DNA from: Geobacteraceae bacterium
GTDB taxonomy: Bacteria > Desulfobacterota > Desulfuromonadia > Geobacterales > Geobacteraceae
Reading direction: 5' to 3'
DNA: 64,000 bases
Assembly (NCBI GenBank): GCA_009773645.1
Contig: WSYB01000014.1
Location: forward strand, 1-64,000
Made by a program: the position numbers and the translations under genes. This document shows, piece after piece, positions 8,897-15,583 of this stretch. Position 1 is the first letter of the stretch; each line of letters starts with the position of its first letter. The notes under the pieces were generated by a model that was given only the letters and a program-made list of their open reading frames with translations, was not told the origin of the DNA and did no database searches.

Positions 8897-9103
8897 ATGA
8901 TTCCCGCCAAAGAAGAGGTTCGGAATCTTTTGGACCAACTGCCGGACGACGCCACCCTGGACGATATCCAGTATCACATCTACGTCCGCCAGAAGATCGA
9001 CCGCGGTCTCAACGAGATCGCTGCCGGACGGACGCTTTCGGGGAAAGAGTTCGATAAGAAGATGGCCAAATGGCTCGAACCGCATCAAAGGAGCGCACGA
9101 TGA
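8897..9103 (+). CDS. Small antitoxin-like protein
   Basis: 68 residues from ATG 8897 (AGAGGAG site upstream). It has the pattern LLDQLPDDATLDDIQYHIYVRQKI then GRTLSGKEFDKKMAKWL, common in small proteins that precede RelE/ParE-type toxins. Its stop overlaps the next ATG as ATGA, so the two are co-translated. No toxin follows; the next gene looks like another antitoxin. Function is therefore uncertain. Confidence 0.55.
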   Translation: MIPAKEEVRNLLDQLPDDATLDDIQYHIYVRQKIDRGLNEIAAGRTLSGKEFDKKMAKWLEPHQRSAR

Positions 9104-9366
9104 AAAGCGCATCAATAACCGTCAAACTGCCGGAACCGGTCAAAACCCGTCTGGACCGTCTCGCCAAGGCCACCCACAGGAGTAGGTCATCCCTCGTCTC
9201 GTCCGCCGTCGAGGAGATGCTCTCCGTTGAAGAGTGGCAGATTCAGGGGGTCAAGGAGGCGTTGCGCGAGGCGGATTCCGGTCACATGACTGCCCACGAA
9301 GAGATCAAGCAGGAATGGGAGACGCGCCTTTATCACACCTCCCGCATGTGGCCCGATCAGCTCTGA
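9100..9366 (+). CDS. Ribbon-helix-helix (CopG/ParD-like) protein
   Basis: 88 residues. The N-terminus SITVKLPEPVKTRLDRLAK, followed by RSRSSLVSSAVEEML, is a ribbon-helix-helix DNA-binding domain. The C-terminal half (GVKEALREADSGHMTAHEEI) resembles the toxin-binding arm of ParD antitoxins. It overlaps the upstream antitoxin-like gene. The ParE toxin that normally follows is missing: after the stop there are 128 bp and then the CRISPR array. It may be an orphan antitoxin left after toxin loss. Confidence 0.7.
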   Translation: MKSASITVKLPEPVKTRLDRLAKATHRSRSSLVSSAVEEMLSVEEWQIQGVKEALREADSGHMTAHEEIKQEWETRLYHTSRMWPDQL

Positions 9367-9494
9367 AAGTGAATTGGAACCGCCACTTCAAGTTTAAGTC
9401 TTTCCGATCCCAATCCCCTCTCTGTCAGTAAGACGCATTTTCCCGTACGGGGCCTCCATTTTCAACTATCCGATTTTTTCAGACAACTCAGTAT

Positions 9495-10318
9495 GTTTCA
9501 ATCCTCGCCCGCCTTTGCAGACGGGCGCTACCCGCGGCCACTCCGGGAGTCATGCACTCCAGCCGGGTTTCAATCCTCGCCCGCCTTTGCAGACGGGCGC
9601 TACGGTAAACCATGCCCGTATATGACGCTGCCAGTGTGTTTCAATCCTCGCCCGCCTTTGCAGACGGGCGCTACGCGATCTGGGTATAATTTTCGGTGTC
9701 CTCTACGATGTTTCAATCCTCGCCCGCCTTTGCAGACGGGCGCTACCAGGGAATGTCACCTATGAGTTGCAAGGATGGCCGTTTCAATCCTCGCCCGCCT
9801 TTGCAGACGGGCGCTACTGCTGCATTTTATACCTCGGGAATCCGGGATTCGGGTTTCAATCCTCGCCCGCCTTTGCAGACGGGCGCTACACCGGACCACC
9901 CAGCCGATGTTGGCAACGCCCCAGTTTCAATCCTCGCCCGCCTTTGCAGACGGGCGCTACACCGGGAAAGGGACTCCAGGGATGTCAGGACGGCGTTTCA
10001 ATCCTCGCCCGCCTTTGCAGACGGGCGCTACACGGCACAAACGGCAAAGAAAAGCTACCGGCGCGCGTTTCAATCCTCGCCCGCCTTTGCAGACGGGCGC
10101 TACCATCCAGGACGGCGAGGCGGTTTCTCTCCCCGGGATGTTTCAATCCTCGCCCGCCTTTGCAGACGGGCGCTACACCGGGGTCGGCCTCAGTAAATAC
10201 ATCACCGGCGGTTTCAATCCTCGCCCGCCTTTGCAGACGGGCGCTACGCTTTACACCCCGCGCATCTGCAAGGCATTCAAAGTTTCAATCCTCGCCCGCC
10301 TTTGCAGACGGGCGCTAC
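9495..10318 (-). CRISPR. Type I-C CRISPR array, 12 repeats and 11 spacers
   Basis: Twelve 37-bp repeats start at 9495, 9567, 9638, 9710, 9781, 9853, 9924, 9995, 10067, 10140, 10211 and 10282. They look identical by eye. On the plus strand each begins GTTTCAATCCTCGCCC and ends GACGGGCGCTAC; an internal CGCCCGCC/GACGGGCG stem is visible. Spacers are 34-36 bp. Read on the minus strand the repeat ends in ATTGAAAC, the usual 3' end, so transcription runs from 10318 down to 9495, in line with the cas operon. The leader-proximal (newest) spacer is therefore 10248-10281. No degenerate terminal repeat is seen, unusual for the old end. Confidence 0.97.
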
Positions 10319-10496
10319 TGTCCCCCACTAAAGGGTACAGTTTCCAACAAGTTACTGGCCCGTTTTTGCGAACCGGGCTTAAATTGCCTGAGCAAAGCTG
10401 CACAGCTCTCCCTTTACCTCCTCAAACACCTTGAAAATCGATTCCTTTCATGCTCCGCGAACACCCCGGTATTTCCACTGTTACACCCCTTTCGCG
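10319..10496 (-). promoter_or_regulatory. CRISPR leader region
   Basis: The 178 bp between the cas2 stop and the first repeat contains no gene and lies upstream of the array in its direction of transcription, as a leader should. It holds an inverted repeat GCCCG (10358-10362) / CGGGC (10374-10378) close to the first repeat. Promoter boxes are not clear enough to assign. Confidence 0.65.
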
Positions 10497-10787
10497 TCAG
10501 ACGATAAGGGGCTCATCAAAGAAGATCGTCCGGCTTACACCATACGTTTCCACATGATTGTCCCTCGGCTCCGTCAACCGGTACATACGCAGGTTATCCT
10601 CTTCCTTGTCTATCTCCTTCAACAGCTTTCTCCGCAACTCTTCAAAGTTCATCTCATTCACCTGGCACTCGAAGACCGATTTCTGTACCCGCTGGCCATA
10701 GTTCTTGCACACCTGTGCCACCCTTCTAAGCCTTCTCCTGCCGGGCTTGGTATCGGTGCACACATCATACGCAACGACAACCCACAT
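10497..10787 (-). CDS. cas2: CRISPR-associated protein Cas2
   Basis: 96 residues from ATG 10787 (GAGGGGAT site upstream); longer frames from 11012 overlap cas1 and are not real. MWVVVAYDVCTDT gives the first beta strand with the Asp expected in the Cas2 ferredoxin-like fold, followed by RLRRVAQVCKNYGQRVQKSVFEC, typical of type I-C Cas2. Cas2 is the dimeric bridge between two Cas1 dimers in the spacer-integration complex. It is the last gene before the leader, 46 bp after cas1. Confidence 0.95.
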   Translation of the reverse strand: MWVVVAYDVCTDTKPGRRRLRRVAQVCKNYGQRVQKSVFECQVNEMNFEELRRKLLKEIDKEEDNLRMYRLTEPRDNHVETYGVSRTIFFDEPLIV

Positions 10788-10833
10788 AACCAATCCCCTC
10801 CTCGTCCCTCTACCTGATGTAGAGGGGATGTTG

Positions 10834-11868
10834 TTATGAATACAAGACCGGTGTGTACGCCTCCAAATCACCCCGCAGATGCCTGGCAAGCAGCCGCGCC
10901 TGGACATGGGGAAGAAGACCGAACGGGACCTTCTCGTCAAGTATCGGATGGTGGAACTCATCCTGTTTCCGCTTCTGATAGGCAACCACCACTTCCTTGC
11001 GCCCGGCATCATTCAGATAAGTCGCGCCGCCTGGCCGTACCTCGAAACTCTTGCCAGTTATCTGTTTGCGGTTGATGAGAGTCAAAGCGAGACGGTCGGC
11101 GAGGACGGAGCGAAACTCCTCCATCATATCGAGTCCCAAGGACGGTCTCCCCGGACGAAGCGCATGGAGGAAGCCCATCTGCGAATCGAGCCCCACCCCT
11201 TCCACCGCCGTAATGCAGTCGTTGAGAAGGAGCGTATATAGAAACGACAAAAGCCCGTTGATCGGATCCAATGGTGGCCTGCGGCTCCGTCCCCTCATGG
11301 TGAAGGTCGACCGGTCCTCCTCTTTCACCATCCGGTCAAACACGTGGAAATAGGCGTTGGCCGACTCTCCCTCAAGCCCCCGCACATGGTCGATGTCGTT
11401 GCTCTCTTTCAGGTGGAACAGGGCATCTGCAAGCACGTCGGCGGCCTTCTTCAGCGAGGCGATTTCATCCTGGTCCCCTGTCTCCCGCGCCCCGCGCAAC
11501 AGGATCTGGCGGGAGTTCTTCACCTTGCCGGCCACGATGTTCCTTGCTATGGCCGCCGCCCGCTCCTTGTCCCGCACCGCCTCATACTGGGCCTGGCGCA
11601 GCAGGACATTGCCGGTGGTCTTTCCCACGATCCGGCATTTGAAACGGCCGTTCCAGTCCAGGATAACCACCGCCCGGCCGTCGTCCGCGCAGCGCCCCAT
11701 GATGAACGGGCTCAGCATGACGTTTCCCATGGTGACAATCGCCCCAAGGTGGTGCAGCGGCACCTGCATCTGCACTTTGCCGTCCACCTCGACCTTTACC
11801 GTCTCGTGGTCGAGACAGACATAGGCCCCTTGGGTCATGACGTAGAGCGTGTTGAGGAGTTGCTTCAT
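10834..11868 (-). CDS. cas1: CRISPR-associated endonuclease/integrase Cas1 (type I-C)
   Basis: 344 residues, full family length. The N-terminal beta domain starts MKQLLNTLYVMTQGAYVCLD. The C-terminal helical domain carries the metal site: Glu in GLEGESANAYF (about 166), His in GFLHALRPGR (about 235) and Asp/Glu in LGLDMMEEFR (about 250). It inserts prespacers at the leader-repeat border with Cas2. Start has AAAGGA upstream. The gene appears intact, unlike its usual partner cas4. A four-helix-bundle gene has been placed between cas4 and cas1. Confidence 0.97.
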   Translation of the reverse strand: MKQLLNTLYVMTQGAYVCLDHETVKVEVDGKVQMQVPLHHLGAIVTMGNVMLSPFIMGRCADDGRAVVILDWNGRFKCRIVGKTTGNVLLRQAQYEAVRDKERAAAIARNIVAGKVKNSRQILLRGARETGDQDEIASLKKAADVLADALFHLKESNDIDHVRGLEGESANAYFHVFDRMVKEEDRSTFTMRGRSRRPPLDPINGLLSFLYTLLLNDCITAVEGVGLDSQMGFLHALRPGRPSLGLDMMEEFRSVLADRLALTLINRKQITGKSFEVRPGGATYLNDAGRKEVVVAYQKRKQDEFHHPILDEKVPFGLLPHVQARLLARHLRGDLEAYTPVLYS

Positions 11869-11937
11869 GGCGATTCCTTTTTAGTTTTTGGAGTTGAGGA
11901 GTTCTTAGAGTTTTGGGAGTCTCGGAAGTATCTCAAA

Positions 11938-11964
11938 ACTCCACAAACTCCACAAACTCCACAA
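11938..11964. repeat. 9-bp tandem repeats flanking the four-helix-bundle gene (left)
   Basis: Three perfect copies of ACTCCACAA, with a fourth partial unit to 11968. Related GAGTT-rich sequence continues to 11885. A similar AACTCC/AACTCT block lies on the other side of the gene at 12356-12393. Confidence 0.7.
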
Positions 11965-11967
11965 ACT

Positions 11968-12342
11968 CTAACAACTCTTTAACTTATTCAAATAACTCGA
12001 AAACCCCATTATCATCTTAGACGTTTCATCTGTTATTTTATAAAGTCTTTCAAACTGCTCCTTTATTATGTAACTTTGATCAAGAGCAACATAAAGCGCG
12101 GCCTGAACCTCTGCAGCCGAACCGTGTGCAATTACTAGAAATTGGCAAAATTCCCGGCTCGTTTTTCTGGCAAAGCCTTCAGCGATATTGAGCATAATCG
12201 AAACCGCAGCCCGTCGAATCTGATCGCGCAGACTGAAGTCTTTCGCGAACAAACCGGAATTGCTCACGGCATAAACTTCCTTAACCAACTCCCGGGCCTT
12301 TTGCCACGCCTGAATGTCCTCAAACCGCTCTATCTTAGCCAT
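11968..12342 (-). CDS. Four-helix-bundle protein (23S rRNA intervening-sequence family)
   Basis: 124 residues from ATG 12342 (a start 21 bases earlier lacks a better site). The sequence KIERFEDIQAWQKARELV, then LRDQIRRAAVSIMLNIAEGFAR and the aromatic-rich C-terminus are hallmarks of the S23/four-helix-bundle family. Members occur inside rRNA intervening sequences and as free cassettes; their biochemical role is not known. Here it splits the usual cas4-cas1 junction and is flanked by AACTCC-type repeats, suggesting insertion as a mobile cassette. Confidence 0.85.
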   Translation of the reverse strand: MAKIERFEDIQAWQKARELVKEVYAVSNSGLFAKDFSLRDQIRRAAVSIMLNIAEGFARKTSREFCQFLVIAHGSAAEVQAALYVALDQSYIIKEQFERLYKITDETSKMIMGFSSYLNKLKSC

Positions 12343-12355
12343 ACTTCCCCCCCCC

Positions 12356-12393
12356 AACTCCATGAACTCCTTAAACTCTATGAACTCTCAAAC
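12356..12393. repeat. AACTCC-type repeats flanking the four-helix-bundle gene (right)
   Basis: AACTCCATGAACTCC, then TTAAACTCTATGAACTCTC. These share the ACTCC/ACTCT core with the left block at 11938-11968 in the same orientation. The block also encodes the last residues and stop of the damaged cas4, so insertion of the cassette may have rebuilt the cas4 end. Confidence 0.55.
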
Positions 12394-13017
12394 AAAGCCT
12401 TTTCTGCCTTGCGGCTCCTCCCCTTCTCCCCCACCACGTGCGGCAGGCACGACTCCTTCAGCGAACAATCCTTGCAGCGCTTATCGTTCACCGGCGGGGG
12501 GACATGATTGCTGGCAATCATTTCATGTACGGCGCCGACCACCTCCCCCAAATGCAGGCGCATGGCCTCGGTAAAGGCAATCTCCTTGCGTTCCCGCGAG
12601 CCGTGCCAGTAAAGCGCCCCCTTCTCCACCTTCACATTGAACATCTCCTCCAGACAGACCGCCTGGGCCAGGAGCTGCAACACCTCGTGGTGCCCGGCCC
12701 GATGACGGCCCGATTTGTATTCAACCGGATAGGGAAGATCGCCGTGGAACTCCACCATGTCGGCCTTGCCGACCAGATTCAATCGGTCCGACCAGATTCA
12801 ATCGGTTCGACCAGATCGGCAAAGCACGCTCATAGCGCACTCCGGCAAGCTCATGAGACGATTCCACGTCCACGTTCTCGTGAACGTCCCGCCCGCGCAT
12901 GGTGTAAAGGTTTTCGTGAAACGTCTGCTCCACATGGATCAGGGCGCACTGGCGCGGGCAGTAACTGTAGTGCTCCAGGGCGGAGATCATGATGGGGTCG
13001 GATTCAGGAGTATTCAA
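12378..13017 (-). pseudogene. cas4: cas4, frameshifted by a 19-bp tandem duplication
   Basis: The start is best placed at the TTG at 13017, eight bases after AAGGAG, giving LNTPESDPIMISALEHYSY and the first cluster Cys in YCPRQCALIH. The frame holds to RALPIWSNRLNLVG, where a 19-bp direct duplication (12771-12808) shifts it. Removing one copy restores 206 residues, normal for I-C Cas4, running into GKADMVEFHGDLPYPVEYKSGR (read in parts; D and E-x-K of the RecB nuclease site) and the C-terminal CKDCSLKESC iron-sulphur cysteines. Cas4 normally trims prespacers and fixes PAM orientation. As read, both halves are separate frames. A sequencing error is possible but a 19-bp duplicate with one mismatch is an unlikely one. 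Confidence 0.88.
12771..12808. repeat. 19-bp tandem duplication inside cas4
   Basis: Copies at 12771-12789 and 12790-12808 each begin GACCAGATTCAATCGGT and differ at one base; a partial third copy GACCAGATCGG follows from 12809. The insertion is one more than a multiple of three, so it shifts the cas4 frame. Confidence 0.92.
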
Positions 13018-13041
13018 AACAAAGCTCCTTTTGGTTGAGCT

Positions 13042-13111
13042 GTTGCAAATTTTGCAACAACTGAGCGTGGGACAAATCCCTCCATGAACTGCCGAAGATT
13101 CCTCGGCAGTT
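13042..13111. other. Two palindromes between the DUF1016 gene and cas4
   Basis: GTTGCAAA-t-TTTGCAAC (13042-13058) and AACTGCCGA-agattcc-TCGGCAGTT (13087-13111) fill the 107-bp gap. The second could end transcription of the nuclease gene, though no T run follows. They may mark the edge of the inserted DUF1016 cassette. Confidence 0.6.
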
Positions 13112-13124
13112 ATCACCAGCGGCA

Positions 13125-14288
13125 TCATCCCCCCCCAGCAAGCCTCTTTCGTTCTTCCAGTAACTTGCGGGTCTTGTCGATCTCGGCCACCAGGGCCTTT
13201 TCGTCGGGCAGGACGGTTTTGTATTCCGCCGCCATAACCTTGTTCGGCAACCCCTCCAGTGCGTACCTCGCAAGTGCGTGATCCTTCTCGGCGCAGAGAA
13301 TCAGCCCCACCGGCGGGTTTTCGCTCTCATGGGTCCAATGTTCACGCGCATAGTTCAGGTACATGTGCATCTGGCCGGCATCGGCATGGGTGAACTTGTC
13401 AAGCTTCAAGTCAATGAGAACCAGGCAACGCAGGCGGCGGTGGAAGAAAACCAGATCGACCCGGTACCAGGAGTCGCCGATTCGCAGGCGGCGTTGCCGT
13501 CCCACAAAGGTAAAGTCGCTCCCCAGCTCTAGCAGGAAATGCTCCAGATGCAGGATGAGCGCCTCTTCAAGGTCGCTTTCGGAGTACTCGTCCTTCAGCC
13601 CCAGGAACTCCAGCACAAAAGGGTCCTTAATCTCATCTTCCGCCGTTGCGGCATCCTCCGACCGCGGCTTATCCCCTTTCTGCAGCATGGCCGCCTTGTT
13701 GCGGGAAAGGGCAGTTCGCTCGTAGAAGAGGGTGGATATCTGGCGGTCAAGTTGCTGCAGGTTCCAGCCACAGCGAAGATCTTCGGCCTCGTAAAAGGCA
13801 CGGGCATCGGGATTCTTCACTGAAATGAGCCGGACATAGTGGGACCAGTACAGCGGGAATCGGGCGGTGGTCTCACTCAAAGAGAATTGTCCAGACGACA
13901 TCTGGATAATTTGGCCCTCGAATTGCGCAGAAACCGTCTGCGATATCTGGTTGTCAGATTTCGCAGAAACCGTCTGCGAAATTGGCCACCCCAGATAAAA
14001 CAGGCGCATCTGTTCGAGGTTCCTCTCCGAAAAGCCTTTCCCAAATCTCATTGTCAGGTCTGCGGATAGACGTTTCAGCAATGACGCGCCGTATTCCGCC
14101 CGTCGCTTTCCCCTTTGCTCGAACTCAATGATCCGCCGCCCGACTTCCCAATAGGTGGCGGTCATGATCGTGTTCACCGCCCGCGAGTAGGCCCGGCGGG
14201 CCTCCTCCAGCAGGCCGACCACAGAGGAGAGCATGGAGTCGTAACCGGTTTCGGGCGGGTTATGTGTGGGTTTCTTTCTGGTGGTCAT
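13125..14288 (-). CDS. DUF1016 (YhcG-type) PD-(D/E)XK nuclease-domain protein
   Basis: 387 residues from ATG 14288, which follows CAGGAG. The N-terminal DUF1016 helical domain (about 20-170) contains YWEVGRRIIEFEQ and GFSERNLEQMR. The C-terminal domain has RVDLVFFHRRLRCLVLIDLK, where D and D-x-K fit the PD-(D/E)XK site. YhcG-type proteins are frequent in defence islands; exact action is unknown. Between residues about 100 and 140 there is a loose repeat of ISQTVSA units. It lies in the cas operon between the cas4/cas7 chimera and cas4, which is not a normal place for it. Confidence 0.88.
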   Translation of the reverse strand: MTTRKKPTHNPPETGYDSMLSSVVGLLEEARRAYSRAVNTIMTATYWEVGRRIIEFEQRGKRRAEYGASLLKRLSADLTMRFGKGFSERNLEQMRLFYLGWPISQTVSAKSDNQISQTVSAQFEGQIIQMSSGQFSLSETTARFPLYWSHYVRLISVKNPDARAFYEAEDLRCGWNLQQLDRQISTLFYERTALSRNKAAMLQKGDKPRSEDAATAEDEIKDPFVLEFLGLKDEYSESDLEEALILHLEHFLLELGSDFTFVGRQRRLRIGDSWYRVDLVFFHRRLRCLVLIDLKLDKFTHADAGQMHMYLNYAREHWTHESENPPVGLILCAEKDHALARYALEGLPNKVMAAEYKTVLPDEKALVAEIDKTRKLLEERKRLAGGG

Positions 14289-14308
14289 GGATGGCTCCTG
14301 AGAAAGTT

Positions 14309-14632
14309 TCAGAATACAGCCTCTTCCGGCCACATCTTAACTTCAATGCCTGATGGCAGATTGTCCTTATTGACATCAATTTTATAATCATCATTATTTC
14401 GCGGCAGTTCGGCGTTTTTCGCCACAGTCACACGCTCGAACAACCTCCCGGAATGCTCGTGGGACGATTCCATGTCCACGTTTTCATTCACATCCCGGCC
14501 GCGCATGGTGTAGAGGTTTTCGCGGAAAGTCTGCTCCACATGGATCAGTGCGTACTGGCGCGGGCAGTAGCTGTAGTGCTTGTAGCTGTAGTGCTCCAGG
14601 GCGGAGATCATGATGGGGTCGTTGGTGTCCAT
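14309..14632 (-). pseudogene. Chimeric ORF: cas4 start fused to cas7 end
   Basis: 107 codons from ATG 14632 (AAGGA site). Residues 1-60 match the start of the downstream cas4 (DPIMISALEHYSY, CPRQ, ALIHVEQTF, ENLYTMRGRDV). Residues 61-107 (SGRLFERVTVAKNAELPR to IEVKMWPEEAVF) match the last 46 residues of cas7 closely but not exactly. The join falls at a shared (A/C)GAGC-T-C-GG run. The cas4 part has an extra KHYSY from a 15-bp tandem duplication and Tyr for the Cys in CPRQC. It lacks every nuclease residue, so it cannot act as Cas4. It reads as the right-hand scar of a recombination between two I-C loci. Confidence 0.85.
14567..14595. repeat. 15-bp in-frame tandem duplication in the cas4 fragment
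   Basis: GTAGCTGTAGTGCTT (14567-14581) is followed directly by a second copy (14582-14595 plus one changed base). It adds five codons (KHYSY) before the conserved CPRQ motif. Confidence 0.85.
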
Positions 14633-14644
14633 AGCGCGGTCCTT

Positions 14645-14710
14645 GTAGGGGCGCTGCTTGCCGCGCCCTGGATTTTGGTTGTTCGTAGGGGCGGACCTGC
14701 GTAGCCGCCC
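14645..14710. repeat. REP-like GTAGGGGC pair inside the cas operon
   Basis: GTAGGGGC cores at 14645-14652 and 14685-14692, each followed by an inverted partner (GCTGC..GCGCCC and GGGGCGG..CCGCCC). The pair fills the gap between the cas7 stop and the chimeric ORF. Same family as the cores around the RAYT gene. Confidence 0.75.
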
Positions 14711-14718
14711 AACAATGT

Positions 14719-15570
14719 TCAATATACCGCCTCTTCCGGCCACACTTTGACTTCAATGCCGGTTGGCAGATTGCTCTTGTCAACGCTAATGGTGTAATCA
14801 TCCTTACTTCGAGGTAATTCCGAGTTTTTCGTCACTGTCACTCGATCAAACAGCCGCCCAGAAAGCTCATTGCCCAAATGTCCGGTGTGTTTAAAGATGG
14901 CCAGTTTCCGTGGATTCATCTCTCCCCTTGCAGCTGCACGGTCGTGCTCAAAAGCATTTATCAATGATTTCCAAAGCAGCTTAAGATCCTCCTCGGAAAA
15001 CTTGGTCTTTGCGGCATCAATGGCCGAAACAAATCCATGCATTCTATAGAGAGCATACGGAACTGTTGTCTTTCTTCCGAATGTTGAAGCGTACTCCCTG
15101 CTCTCCTGCTTCTTCGCATCTTCTTCAGTTGTTACGGCACAACGTGTAATGGAATGTTCTGCTTGAAATATGCGATCTTCGGAGCGGGAAAATGTAAATT
15201 GAACAGGCCCCCTTACAGTGCCAGCCCCCTTTTCGCCTGTTGAGAGGACTGCACCAAATGTTCTGATATCAAAATATTTTTCAGCAAGGTTTTCTTGCCT
15301 GTTGCGAATAGTATCTCCGGCAGCGGAATCAATCACTCTGTTCAAAACCTGTTCCTGTCTAATGAAAATGTCAAAAGGGGCCTTTAACTCCTTTTCCAAC
15401 ATCACATAATTCCTGACCTTCCTCTTGATGCAGACATCAGTAACCAGACCACGCTGGTCCTCGGCATCCGCTCTGGGGAGGTTGACCTGATCCGGATCGC
15501 CGTTGGGGTTGCCGTCTTTTACGTCAAACAGAAACACAAAGTCATACCGATTCTTGATTGCTTCGCTCAT
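14719..15570 (-). CDS. cas7: Cas7 (Csd2), type I-C Cascade backbone
   Basis: 283 residues, usual length. The start NRYDFVFLFDVKDGNPNGDP is the typical Cas7/Csd2 opening, followed by DVCIKRKVRNYV, RGPVQFTFSRS and the C-terminal GIEVKVWPEEAVY. Several Cas7 copies coat the crRNA spacer in Cascade. AGGAG lies before the ATG at 15570. The gene is intact and more AT-rich than the flanking genes, as are cas8c, cas5c and cas3. A second, diverged cas7 end lies just downstream in the chimeric ORF. Confidence 0.96.
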   Translation of the reverse strand: MSEAIKNRYDFVFLFDVKDGNPNGDPDQVNLPRADAEDQRGLVTDVCIKRKVRNYVMLEKELKAPFDIFIRQEQVLNRVIDSAAGDTIRNRQENLAEKYFDIRTFGAVLSTGEKGAGTVRGPVQFTFSRSEDRIFQAEHSITRCAVTTEEDAKKQESREYASTFGRKTTVPYALYRMHGFVSAIDAAKTKFSEEDLKLLWKSLINAFEHDRAAARGEMNPRKLAIFKHTGHLGNELSGRLFDRVTVTKNSELPRSKDDYTISVDKSNLPTGIEVKVWPEEAVY

Positions 15571-15583
15571 TGTTGATTCTCCT

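Noticed and set aside
9493-10507. Several open frames of 80-250 codons across the CRISPR array
   Set aside because: They are translations of the repeats (QSSPAFADGRY-type peptides), not genes.
10787-11012. N-terminal extension of cas2 to 171 residues
   Set aside because: It overlaps cas1 and lacks family likeness; the ATG at 10787 has its own ribosome site.
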